Assembly (NCBI GenBank): GCA_910583875.1
Contig: CAJTXT010000001.1
Span: forward strand, 310,001-374,000
Source of the DNA: an uncultured Vampirovibrio sp.
Lineage (GTDB): Bacteria; Cyanobacteriota; Vampirovibrionia; Gastranaerophilales; Gastranaerophilaceae
Direction: 5' to 3'
DNA length: 64,000 nucleotides
Below are positions 1-7,763 of this stretch, piece after piece; position 1 is the stretch's first letter, and the number at the start of each line of letters is the position of its first letter. The notes under the pieces were generated by a model. The model saw nothing but the letters and a program-made list of their open reading frames with translations. It was not told where the DNA came from and searched no databases. Both the position numbers and the translations under genes were made by a program.

Positions 1-2
1 AA

Positions 3-374
3 AAGAATAAATCACAATATAGGCAAGATTTAATTGATTTAGGTGATTGGGGAAGAGCGCAAAGCCCTGATTACTGGCTTAATTCTATTTTAGCTTATGA
101 AGGTGATACTATTGTTACTGATATAAGATTGCCTCATGAATTAAATTTGTTCCGTTCTCATAATGCTTTTTGTATAAGAGTCGAATCTAGTGAGGAAGCT
201 CGAAGCAAACGCGGAGTTTTAACCTCTAAAAACGACCTAACAGAAACTGCTTTAGACAACATAACAAACTGGGATTATGTAATATACAATAATGGAACTT
301 ATGAAGAACTTCTAACAAACACTCAAGAATTAATTAATGAATTAAATAAAAATTTTATTGAAGAAAGCAAATAA
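3..374 (+). CDS. Deoxynucleotide monophosphate kinase-like protein, C-terminal part (5' end outside window)
   Basis: The reading frame is open to the left edge, so the start is missing. The visible 123 residues carry DWGRAQSPDYW, then TDIRLPHELNLFR (like the 'sDvRfpnEa' strand of phage-type dNMP kinases), and near the end NWDYVIYNNGTYEELL, which matches the 'yDyvI.NdGtleel' segment of P-loop nucleotide kinases. The P-loop itself would lie upstream of the window. An internal TTG at 129 is not a credible start because homology-like sequence continues before it. The stop overlaps the next start by one base (TAATG), so the two are probably cotranscribed. The family call is from motif pattern only and the substrate is unknown. 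Confidence 0.55.
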   Translation, partial: KNKSQYRQDLIDLGDWGRAQSPDYWLNSILAYEGDTIVTDIRLPHELNLFRSHNAFCIRVESSEEARSKRGVLTSKNDLTETALDNITNWDYVIYNNGTYEELLTNTQELINELNKNFIEESK

Positions 375-916
375 TGTACGCTGTATTTGGATTTGTAATA
401 TTTTATATTCTAACATCTAAAATTTTAAACTTTTTTAGAAAAACTATTTTTGAAAAAATTCAAGATGAAATAAAAACAAAATTAGATAAAGATGAAAAAA
501 TAATATACACAGGCTTGTATTATCATTTCGGAATTAATTTAATAAGTTTTTTATGTGGTTTAGCAGGCAGCTGTATTTTTCAACAAAACATTCCATCAAT
601 GAAACACGATGGATATGTAATGTTATTATTAATGCTTGGTTTATCTTGTATATTTATAACTTCTCAATTTAAACATACTATATTTTTAACAAATAAATCT
701 GTATTTTTCACATACGGTTATAAACCAGAAATTGAAAATATTGCACTCAAAGATATAAAATCAAGCAAAGGTGATGATGCAAAATTATTTGGAATTATTT
801 GTTCAAATTTAAAAATTATTCAAAATGATAATAAACAGAAAATAATAACTCATTTAACAAATTTAAAACTAATAGGCAATGAAATAATGACAATTATTAA
901 TATTCATGTAAAATAA
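374..916 (+). CDS. Small membrane protein with C-terminal PH-like domain
   Basis: 180 residues. A hydrophobic N-terminus is followed by a charged stretch and two central membrane segments (about residues 57-75 and 87-103). After these comes a soluble beta-rich tail starting with TIFLTNKSVFFT, the pattern of bacterial PH-like (bPH2) domains that follow membrane anchors. The same 'hh-LT-(D/N)KS-hhhT' signature and layout occur in the proteins at 26426-26962 and 60468-61073, so this is one of three paralogues in the window. It overlaps the upstream gene by one base. Its function is not known; a role in envelope sensing or scaffolding would be inference. Confidence 0.6.
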   Translation: MYAVFGFVIFYILTSKILNFFRKTIFEKIQDEIKTKLDKDEKIIYTGLYYHFGINLISFLCGLAGSCIFQQNIPSMKHDGYVMLLLMLGLSCIFITSQFKHTIFLTNKSVFFTYGYKPEIENIALKDIKSSKGDDAKLFGIICSNLKIIQNDNKQKIITHLTNLKLIGNEIMTIINIHVK

Positions 917-947
917 AAAAACTCTTAAAATAAAGTATGTATTTCGC

Positions 948-985
948 TGTCATTCCGAACTTGTTTCGGAATCTATCCATCTGAG
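948..985. repeat. Dispersed palindromic repeat (CCGAACTTGTTTCGG type)
   Basis: Reads TGTCATTCCGAACTTG then TTTCGGAATCTATCCATC. The centre is an interrupted palindrome (ATTCCGAAC/GTTTCGGAAT). This is a unit of the family found again at about 1031, 1538, 26271, 26350, 30918, 34338, 34499, 34726, 35192, 53648 and 53828. It lies in the 316-bp gene-free stretch after the membrane protein gene and faces the next unit head to head. Confidence 0.75.
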
Positions 986-1030
986 AATTAAATCATTGAA
1001 CTAGTTACTAATTAAAAGTAAATATATAAT

Positions 1031-1066
1031 GCTGGTAAGACCCTGAAACAAGTTCAGGGTGACATA
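1031..1066. repeat. Dispersed palindromic repeat (CCCTGAAACAAGTTCAGGG type)
   Basis: Reads GCTGGTAAGACCCTG then AAACAAGTTCAGGGTGACAT, in the opposite orientation to the unit at 948. The palindromic core is CCCTGAA-CAAG-TTCAGGG. Flanks GGTAAGA and GTGACAT are shared with other copies. Confidence 0.8.
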
Positions 1067-1232
1067 TAATAGAAAAACTATAATTAAATAATTTAAGAAC
1101 GATATGTCGACATGTATAGGTACTATTTGATTTTGAATAATTTGCTAGTCACACTAATTGAGATATTTATGTAATTACTAATAATTATAAATATGTAAAC
1201 AACATATAAGATAATTAAGAGGTAAATTAAAA

Positions 1233-1448
1233 ATGAATGATATAAATATACTTAAAGAAATAGGCAGATTCCTAAAAATGTATAGGGAGTCAAGAAAAGT
1301 GTCAATTAAAGAATTATCTGCACTTACAGATTTAAGCGAAGATGAAATTGTTAAAATTGAAAATGCAGAAATTGAACAATATATGTTTGAAAATGCTTTT
1401 ATAAATTATATAATTAAAATTTATGTTAGAGCCTTGCCAGAGAAATAA
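1233..1448 (+). CDS. Mini XRE-family helix-turn-helix protein
   Basis: 71 residues, almost entirely one helix-turn-helix domain: IGRFLKMYRES, then VSIKELSALTDLSEDEI, then VKIENAE, the normal XRE order of helices. A GAGGT ribosome binding site sits about 9 bases before the ATG. It is clearly related to the 89-residue protein at 34887-35156 (same spacing of GRFL/GKFL, LTDLSEDEI/TNLTKQEL, KIENAEI/NLEKAKI and a hydrophobic C-terminal helix). Both sit among dispersed repeats and away from any operon. Probably a DNA-binding regulator; the target is unknown. Confidence 0.65.
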   Translation: MNDINILKEIGRFLKMYRESRKVSIKELSALTDLSEDEIVKIENAEIEQYMFENAFINYIIKIYVRALPEK

Positions 1449-1537
1449 TAAATTTTAAAAGTAAAAGACTTATTCGATTTTGAATAAAAATTCTATACTT
1501 TTAATATATAAAAGTTTGGTTCTAGATATTATTCATA

Positions 1538-1575
1538 GCTGGTAAGACCCTGAAACAAGTTCAGGGTGACATATA
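1538..1575. repeat. Dispersed palindromic repeat
   Basis: Near-identical to the unit at 1031 (AGCTGGTAAGACCCTG, AAACAAGTTCAGGGTGACAT), same orientation. Together with 948 and 1031 it brackets the mini-XRE gene. The rest of the 242-bp gap between 1449 and 1690 shows nothing else I can support. Confidence 0.8.
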
Positions 1576-1690
1576 ATAAAATTTATTATGCATTAGTTTA
1601 ATTTTATATTTCATTTATTATACTTTCTCCGCATTAAATGCTAATTTTTATAGTTAATAATAGAAACGGCAGCAAAAAAGGAGTAATATT

Positions 1691-1801
1691 ATGAAAAATG
1701 AAGATAACAAAAAGTCAGCAGCAAAAACTACTGATAAAGCCAAAAGTAAACCTGCTGAATCAAAAAAAGGAAATAACACAACATCAAAAAAAACAAAATA
1801 A
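1691..1801 (+). CDS. 36-residue lysine-rich small protein
   Basis: Short frame starting MKNEDNKKSAAK and ending SKKTK before TAA. An AGGAG ribosome binding site lies 7 bases before the ATG, and a strong hairpin terminator follows directly after the stop, so the frame is framed like a real gene. About one third of residues are lysine, the rest mostly Ala, Ser, Thr, Asn; there is no hydrophobic segment. Composition resembles histone-H1-like basic tails, which would fit nucleic-acid binding, but that is only inference. It is too short for family assignment. Confidence 0.5.
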   Translation: MKNEDNKKSAAKTTDKAKSKPAESKKGNNTTSKKTK

Positions 1802-1808
1802 TAAAATA

Positions 1809-1853
1809 AAACTTTGTAGAACTAAAATATTAGTTCTACAAAGTTTTATTTTT
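1809..1853. terminator. Bidirectional intrinsic terminator
   Basis: Perfect 17-bp stem (AAACTTTGTAGAACTAA pairing with its complement, ending at 1846) with a very short loop, followed by TATTTTTT on the plus strand and preceded by an A-rich run that gives a T run on the minus strand. It sits between the convergent small basic protein gene and the glycosyltransferase gene. Confidence 0.85.
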
Positions 1854-1859
1854 TAACAT

Positions 1860-2852
1860 CTATATAAATAAAGACTTAAAAAGCCCTTTAAAAAATCTAA
1901 AATCGAAAGAAAATATTATTCTTTTGAATATTAAAACCAAATTCGTTCTGTTAAATCGTTCTTTAAAGTATTCTTTATTATTTAGAATAAATTTAAACAT
2001 TTGAGTGCGGATTTTTTTATTATTTCTAAAGTAATTATTCTGTGTACGTTCTTTTAAATATTTTTTATTTCCCATAACAGGATTTGCTAATGAATAATTA
2101 GAACTATGACGCCTGTATGCATATAAAACCTTGTAAATAACAGCACTCGAACCTATTAAATGACAGAAAGAAAACATAAATTTATCAGCAGTAATTCGCA
2201 AACTGCGAGTTTTATCTAAAAGCAAAAGCATATCACAAACAGATTTTCTCATCATAGCAGAACTTGTAGGTCCCCAATGCCATGTAGCAAAGCTGTATTT
2301 GTCATTATCTAAAACTTTTACGTCGCAGCCTTCTGTATTTATACCATTTGCACAGCGGTATCTTTCAAACTCTTCAAAAGTTTTATTTTCAATAGAAAAT
2401 TCTTTTTCTTTTTTTCTTGGGCTGTCAATAGAACATAATGTATGAATTACATTATTATCATCTATTTCAGCTTGCTGGCACGTTGTCATAGCAACAGAGG
2501 TTTTCATGTGTGTTTCAATATGGACGGCACAAAATTCGGGGAATAATACATCATCACCATCAACAGCGCATATAAATTGACCTTCCGCAATTTTTAAACC
2601 TTCCAAAAATGAAGCCAATTGCCCTTTATTTTGCTCATTTTTCAAAAACTTAATTTGTAATTCAGTATTTTCTTTGATAAAATTTTCTATCTTTTCAGCA
2701 GTATCATCTTTTGAAACATCATCGACTACTATAATTTCATAATTTTTATATGTTTGATTTTTTATGCTCATTAAGCAATCACACACAAAGCGCGAAAAAT
2801 TGTGTGTGACTACTATAAATGAAACTTTTGGTAAATTTAAAAAATCTTCCAT
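1860..2852 (-). CDS. Family 2 glycosyltransferase
   Basis: 330 residues with a GT-A fold N-terminus. Visible motifs are VSFIVVTHN at residue 10, then YEIIVVDDVSKDDT (nucleotide-sugar binding) and CAVDGDDVL, the acidic metal/substrate motif. The second half is basic and ends in a hydrophobic, aromatic stretch, often peripheral to membranes in this family. It starts 6 bp after the gltX stop with no clear ribosome binding site of its own, so it is probably coupled to gltX. Likely makes a surface polysaccharide or glycosylates a protein; donor and acceptor cannot be told from sequence. Confidence 0.85.
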   Translation of the reverse strand: MEDFLNLPKVSFIVVTHNFSRFVCDCLMSIKNQTYKNYEIIVVDDVSKDDTAEKIENFIKENTELQIKFLKNEQNKGQLASFLEGLKIAEGQFICAVDGDDVLFPEFCAVHIETHMKTSVAMTTCQQAEIDDNNVIHTLCSIDSPRKKEKEFSIENKTFEEFERYRCANGINTEGCDVKVLDNDKYSFATWHWGPTSSAMMRKSVCDMLLLLDKTRSLRITADKFMFSFCHLIGSSAVIYKVLYAYRRHSSNYSLANPVMGNKKYLKERTQNNYFRNNKKIRTQMFKFILNNKEYFKERFNRTNLVLIFKRIIFSFDFRFFKGLFKSLFI

Positions 2853-2858
2853 ACTAAA

Positions 2859-4328
2859 TTAAACAATAGCTTTTTCTATACGATATTTTACTTTATCTTT
2901 GCCTAATACTTCAAGAATTACACCCATATCTGCACCATGAGTTCTGCCTGTTAAAGCAGCTCTTATAGTCCACATAGTAACTTTTGGCTTAATTGAGAAT
3001 TGTTCTTTAAAGTAAGTTCTAAATTCAGCTAATTGTTCATGAAGTTTTTCTTCATTATCAAAATCATAGCTATCAAGTCTTGAATCAAATTCTTTAAGAA
3101 TATTTTGAGCTTGTTCTGTATCAATATTAGCTTCTTTAACACCTTCTTCATATTCAATATCTTTACCAAAGAAGTATGCAACATCATTTGTTAAATCAGA
3201 AAGAATAGTAATAGGTTCTCTTGTAGCTAATATAACTTTTTCTAACTGTTCTTCAGTTAATTCTGATAAATCATACTTAGATAAGAAAGGTTTTGCCATT
3301 GCTGTCAATTCTTTAATATCCATTTTTTTGATATATTGACCGTTCATCCAGTTCAATTTGTCATATTCAAAAATAGAGTTTGAAGAAGAGACTTCGTGGA
3401 TTCTGAAATCTTGAGCAATTTCTTCAAGATTTTTAATTTCAACACCGTCAGAAGGTGCCCAGCCAAGAAGAGCAACAAAGTTAATTAATGCTTCTGTTAA
3501 ATATCCTTTTTCAACGAATTCCGAAACAGCAGTTGCACCGTGGCGTTTTGAAAGTTTGCTTCTATCGGGTGCTAAAATCATACCCAAGTGACCGAATTTA
3601 GGAACTTCAGCTCCTAATGCTTCATAAATCAGAATTTGTTTAAATGTATTTGAAATATGGTCTTCACCTCTGATAATATGAGAAATTTTCATTAACATAT
3701 CATCAATTACAACAGCAAAGTTATAAGTAGGTGCTCCGTTTGATTTCATAATTACAAAGTCACCAATTAGGCTTGTATCTTGATGTAAATCACCTTTTAC
3801 TAAGTCATCAAAATGAAGAATAGAAGAATCATGAAAAGCTTTTTGAGCTTTTTCAATAGAAAAACGAATAGCAGGTTTTCTGCCTTCAGCTCTTAATTTT
3901 GCTTTTTCTTCTTCTGTAAGGTTTTCACATTTTTTAGAATAAACATAAGCTTTTTTATTTTTAGTAGCTTCTTCTTTTTCTGCTTCTAATTCTTCCGGAG
4001 TGCAAAAGCATTCGTAAGCAAAGCCTTTATCCAATAATTCTTGAACATATTTAGGGTAAATATCAAATCTTTCAGATTGAGTATAAGGACCATAAGGACC
4101 GCCAACATCTGGACCTTCATCCCAGTTCAAACCTAAAGCTTTTAAACTGTCAAAAATATTATCAATATATGCTTGGCTTGTACGCTCAGCATCTGTATCT
4201 TCAATTCTTAAAACAAATTTACCGTTATTTTTTTTAGCAAATAAATAGTTAAATAATGCAGTTCTTGCTGTACCAACATGCAAATTTCCGCTTGGTGACG
4301 GAGCAATTCTTACTCTAATTTCGTCCAT
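2859..4328 (-). CDS. gltX: Glutamyl-tRNA synthetase
   Basis: Class I aminoacyl-tRNA synthetase that charges tRNA-Glu. The N-terminus reads IRVRIAPSPSGNLHVGTART, which holds the HIGH-type motif as HVGT. The second ATP motif appears as SKLSKRHGA. The C-terminal helical anticodon-binding part is complete, giving 489 residues, normal for bacterial GltX. I start it at the ATG at 4328 because a GGAG ribosome binding site lies 6 bases upstream; a TTG four codons earlier overlaps that site. It leads a two-gene transcript with the glycosyltransferase. Confidence 0.95.
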   Translation of the reverse strand: MDEIRVRIAPSPSGNLHVGTARTALFNYLFAKKNNGKFVLRIEDTDAERTSQAYIDNIFDSLKALGLNWDEGPDVGGPYGPYTQSERFDIYPKYVQELLDKGFAYECFCTPEELEAEKEEATKNKKAYVYSKKCENLTEEEKAKLRAEGRKPAIRFSIEKAQKAFHDSSILHFDDLVKGDLHQDTSLIGDFVIMKSNGAPTYNFAVVIDDMLMKISHIIRGEDHISNTFKQILIYEALGAEVPKFGHLGMILAPDRSKLSKRHGATAVSEFVEKGYLTEALINFVALLGWAPSDGVEIKNLEEIAQDFRIHEVSSSNSIFEYDKLNWMNGQYIKKMDIKELTAMAKPFLSKYDLSELTEEQLEKVILATREPITILSDLTNDVAYFFGKDIEYEEGVKEANIDTEQAQNILKEFDSRLDSYDFDNEEKLHEQLAEFRTYFKEQFSIKPKVTMWTIRAALTGRTHGADMGVILEVLGKDKVKYRIEKAIV

Positions 4329-4398
4329 TTTTATCTCCAACTTATATTTTTATATAATTTAATTCTATAACAAACAGAAGATTAGATAAAATCAAATA

Positions 4399-5409
4399 TT
4401 ATATTAATTCTTCAACCATTTGTTTTAATTTATTCATTTTAGATACTTTATATGTAAAACATACTCCGCATTTATTTATACAACGTACCTTACAATTTTC
4501 ACAATCTTCACTTAAAAAAGATAAGTTTGCATATAAATCTATTTTATTTGTAAAATATTTTCTTAAGCTATCTAAACTTTTAAAATTATCAATTGAAACT
4601 TTTAAATGTTTAGATAAACCAAAACACCTTACAGCAGTTAAATCAGGTAATATATCAATTACAGGTGAACATAAATGTGCAGTCTGAATTGTATTATTTA
4701 CTTTATAGTTATCCGCTAAGATTTTAAGTTTTATCAATAATTTTTTATCTTCAACATCCAATAAACAACTTGGAATAGAATTACAGTCATTTCCAGGTGC
4801 TATTTCATTTTCTAGACAATCATTGAAAAACTTAAACAAAAAGGGTTTAAAATCATTAAAATTTTTCAGAACATCAACTGTAGCTTCTTTATAGCTATTT
4901 GGTAATGCAGTAGAAAATCGTACATAATGGTGGTCTATCATTTTTAGCAAATCAAATATATAAGAATAATCCATATCTTTAGAATACAAATTAATTCCAA
5001 GTACAAACTGCATTGGAATTTCTTTCTTCAAGAGTTCAATATTTGCTTTTAATTTAGAATAAAAAACATCACCTAAATCAGAAGGTGGATTACAATTCAC
5101 TAGAATTGAAAACTTTTCATCCTTTAACAACGAAATATATTTATCAAGTTCAATTCCATTTGTATAAATAGTTACATTTTTAACCTTTTCATCATTTTTT
5201 AAAATATTTAAAAACTCTGCAAAATTAGGATGTAATGTTGGTTCTCCGCCTATTAAGCCAACTCTTTCATCTGAAGATGTTTTTATAAACTCCAATATTT
5301 TATTGAAATTTTCTAAAGTAACCTCATCCTTATCTTTGTTCACAAATTCATCAGCAAAACAATAAGGACACTTTAAATTGCACTTCTTCGTTAAAAATAT
5401 ATTCGCCAT
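4399..5409 (-). CDS. Radical SAM/SPASM-type protein
   Basis: 336 residues. The canonical cluster motif CNLKCPYC (CxxxCxxC) is at residues 10-17, followed by the GGEPTLHPNF loop that binds SAM. The C-terminus has a cysteine-rich auxiliary segment (CENCKVRCINKCGVC) plus two cysteines further up (LCSP and RCFG), as in SPASM/twitch enzymes that modify peptides or proteins. The substrate is unknown. It is divergent from, and 75 bp away from, the ADP-ribosyltransferase gene. No precursor-peptide gene is visible beside it. The family is sure; the reaction is not. Confidence 0.85.
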   Translation of the reverse strand: MANIFLTKKCNLKCPYCFADEFVNKDKDEVTLENFNKILEFIKTSSDERVGLIGGEPTLHPNFAEFLNILKNDEKVKNVTIYTNGIELDKYISLLKDEKFSILVNCNPPSDLGDVFYSKLKANIELLKKEIPMQFVLGINLYSKDMDYSYIFDLLKMIDHHYVRFSTALPNSYKEATVDVLKNFNDFKPFLFKFFNDCLENEIAPGNDCNSIPSCLLDVEDKKLLIKLKILADNYKVNNTIQTAHLCSPVIDILPDLTAVRCFGLSKHLKVSIDNFKSLDSLRKYFTNKIDLYANLSFLSEDCENCKVRCINKCGVCFTYKVSKMNKLKQMVEELI

Positions 5410-5484
5410 AATCTTATTTCCAATTTATTTACTACATTAATTATTATATAGCAAATTTGAATATTAAAAAAACTTTATAATAAT

Positions 5485-7137
5485 ATGAATATTCATAATT
5501 CCAATCTTAACTTTGTTAAACAAACAAATATAAATCAAGCAAAGACAAATCTACCCAAAGAGAATATAACTTTGCCATCTAATAGTACAGAGTTAAGCCC
5601 ATTTTATTATAAAGATTTTGTTATAAAAAACAAAAGTATTAATTTCAAGGGTCAAATTCAACAAGAGGGAAACTCCTTACCAGTAACAAAAGAAGAGTTT
5701 ATCTCTTCTTTAAATAAAACAAAAAAATATACAGATGATGATGTAAATTCAATTTTATCAATGATTAATACGATTATTGATAATGATCAATGGGAAGAAA
5801 CCAATGAAACTTTGCTGTATGAAATGTTTTCTTCGCTTGCTACCAGTAATAAGAATTCTGATATTAGCACACTAGAAAAAATTACTAGAAAGATTTGCCA
5901 ACTAGAACAAGATGACGATTATGTTGAAATCAACCCAATTTTAAAAGGAATATCAGCAGTTTGTTCTAACATTAATGCAGATGATTATAATTTTGAACGT
6001 ATCTTTAATGGAAGTTTAAGCGGTATATTAGACTGTGAAAATACAGAACTTGTATATGAATATTGTAATTCAATACGTGACTTGCTAAAAAATACAGATG
6101 AAAAAAAATTCATAGAATTTCTACATTGCATAAATGGAAAAATAGCAGCAAATAATGAAAATTTAAAGAAGGCATTAAATGCAATTAAAGTACTATCAGA
6201 AGAACAAGACTTAAAACAAAATGACCTACTTGACGGCTTAATGTTATATCACAGAGAAAAAGCTGAACTTGCTTCAATCAAAGACAAACTAAGCCAAAGA
6301 AAATCAATCCCTGATATATTTTCTAAACTTAATACAGAGAATGTAGATTATCATTCTTTTGAAAAAACCTTTGCCCCTTCGATTGAAGAATTATTAAAAA
6401 GAGGACTTAGCAAAGATGATATTGCAGATTTATTATCTTATGACGATTTTTTTAAAAAAATTATGTACATAGAACATATTGATAAAACAAGTCCAGAAGT
6501 CCTTGCTGATTTTATTGAGACAATAAAAGACTCTGCAAATAATTATGAAACAATGTATGAATATACAAGAAGTTCATCAATGTTTAATAATTTATTAATA
6601 CAATATGGAAGTGATTTATCTAAATTTCCAGAGAATGGAATTTTTGAAAGTGATACAGGATATCAATATACAACTGCCACTTCAAAAGCAGTTATTAATG
6701 AACTATCTTCTTTCTTAGAAACACAAGAATTAAAAAGAGATATGACAGTTTATAGAGGATGCGGTTTTGAAATTTTAGATCAGAAAGAACTTACAACTGG
6801 TGAAAAAACCGGATTTGCGTTAAAAGAAGCTCTGGAAAATAATGATAACAACAAAATAAATCAAATAATAGAAGAATTAAAAAACACATCATTTATCCAT
6901 AATAATTTTTTATCAACATCTTTTGAACCAAGCGGAGCAAAAAACTTTATAAAAAAAGAAGGCGGCATTCTATGGGAAATAAATGCACCAAAAGGTTCTC
7001 ATGGAATATATGCTGATCCATTTAATATAGAAAATGGGTTAGAAAAAGAAATTTTATTTAATAAAGGTTATTCACTTAATGTAAAAGAAGCTAAATTAGA
7101 AAACGGTATTCTGACACTTAGCGCAGACTTAATATAA
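5485..7137 (+). CDS. ADP-ribosyltransferase-domain protein
   Basis: 550 residues. The C-terminal third carries the three signature parts of R-S-E class mono-ADP-ribosyltransferases: VYRGCG with Arg424, LSTSF with Ser477-Thr478-Ser479, and the ExE turn EKE at 520-522 followed by ILF. The long N-terminal part is helical and acidic, of unknown fold. There is no signal peptide, but residues 49-60 contain INFKG, a motif I associate with many proteins of this lineage. There is no ribosome binding site. A TATAAT lies only 3 bp before the ATG, so the true transcript start is uncertain. Likely an NAD-using enzyme that modifies a protein; effector versus housekeeping role is not decidable here. Confidence 0.75.
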   Translation: MNIHNSNLNFVKQTNINQAKTNLPKENITLPSNSTELSPFYYKDFVIKNKSINFKGQIQQEGNSLPVTKEEFISSLNKTKKYTDDDVNSILSMINTIIDNDQWEETNETLLYEMFSSLATSNKNSDISTLEKITRKICQLEQDDDYVEINPILKGISAVCSNINADDYNFERIFNGSLSGILDCENTELVYEYCNSIRDLLKNTDEKKFIEFLHCINGKIAANNENLKKALNAIKVLSEEQDLKQNDLLDGLMLYHREKAELASIKDKLSQRKSIPDIFSKLNTENVDYHSFEKTFAPSIEELLKRGLSKDDIADLLSYDDFFKKIMYIEHIDKTSPEVLADFIETIKDSANNYETMYEYTRSSSMFNNLLIQYGSDLSKFPENGIFESDTGYQYTTATSKAVINELSSFLETQELKRDMTVYRGCGFEILDQKELTTGEKTGFALKEALENNDNNKINQIIEELKNTSFIHNNFLSTSFEPSGAKNFIKKEGGILWEINAPKGSHGIYADPFNIENGLEKEILFNKGYSLNVKEAKLENGILTLSADLI

Positions 7138-7203
7138 ATATAATTTAAAAGAATGATACATAAAATTAGGCAATATTATACAATTGGTTAAAAAGGAGGT
7201 ATT

Positions 7204-7752
7204 ATGCCTGATTTTCTGAATTTATATAATGTATTTCTGGCTGTAAGTATATTTTCAACGGTTTTATACATTTTAAAGCTTGCTATTTTCATACTTGTAG
7301 GTGGAGATGCTGAAGTGGAAACCGATTTTAATGCATTAAGTGAAACTGATATTTCCTTCAATTTTTTATCAGTACAATCAATTCTTGCATTTTTTATGGG
7401 GTTTGGATGGAGCGGGCTTGCTGCTATTGTTCAATTCCATACAGGCGGCAAAATAGCTTTATTAATTGCTATTATTATTGGTTTATTATTTATGTTTTTA
7501 TCTGCATATCTAATGTACAGCGTAAAAAAGCTAAATAAAAGAATAGTTGTTGATTATAACGAACTTATAAATAAAACAGGAAAAGCATATACAACATTTG
7601 AAGCTAATGCTGAAGGTCAAATTGAAATTGATTTGAATAATAAATTATCAACATTAAATGCAATAAATTCATCTGATGAAAAAATAAATGCTTTTTCAAT
7701 AATAAAAGTCGTAAAAGTAGAAAATAATCAAATTTATATAACAAAAGGATAA
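7204..7752 (+). CDS. NfeD/YuaF-like membrane protein, flotillin partner
   Basis: 182 residues with an N-terminal membrane segment, a hydrophilic loop, two further membrane segments (about 60-80 and 85-108), then a small beta-rich soluble tail (ELINKTGKAYTTFEAN and onward). That tail looks like the OB-fold domain of NfeD-family proteins. It lies 11 bp upstream of a flotillin gene, the usual pairing (YuaF-FloT in Bacillus). A strong AGGAGG ribosome binding site precedes the ATG. Likely acts in membrane-domain organisation with the flotillin. Confidence 0.7.
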   Translation: MPDFLNLYNVFLAVSIFSTVLYILKLAIFILVGGDAEVETDFNALSETDISFNFLSVQSILAFFMGFGWSGLAAIVQFHTGGKIALLIAIIIGLLFMFLSAYLMYSVKKLNKRIVVDYNELINKTGKAYTTFEANAEGQIEIDLNNKLSTLNAINSSDEKINAFSIIKVVKVENNQIYITKG

Positions 7753-7763
7753 AGGAGAAAAAA

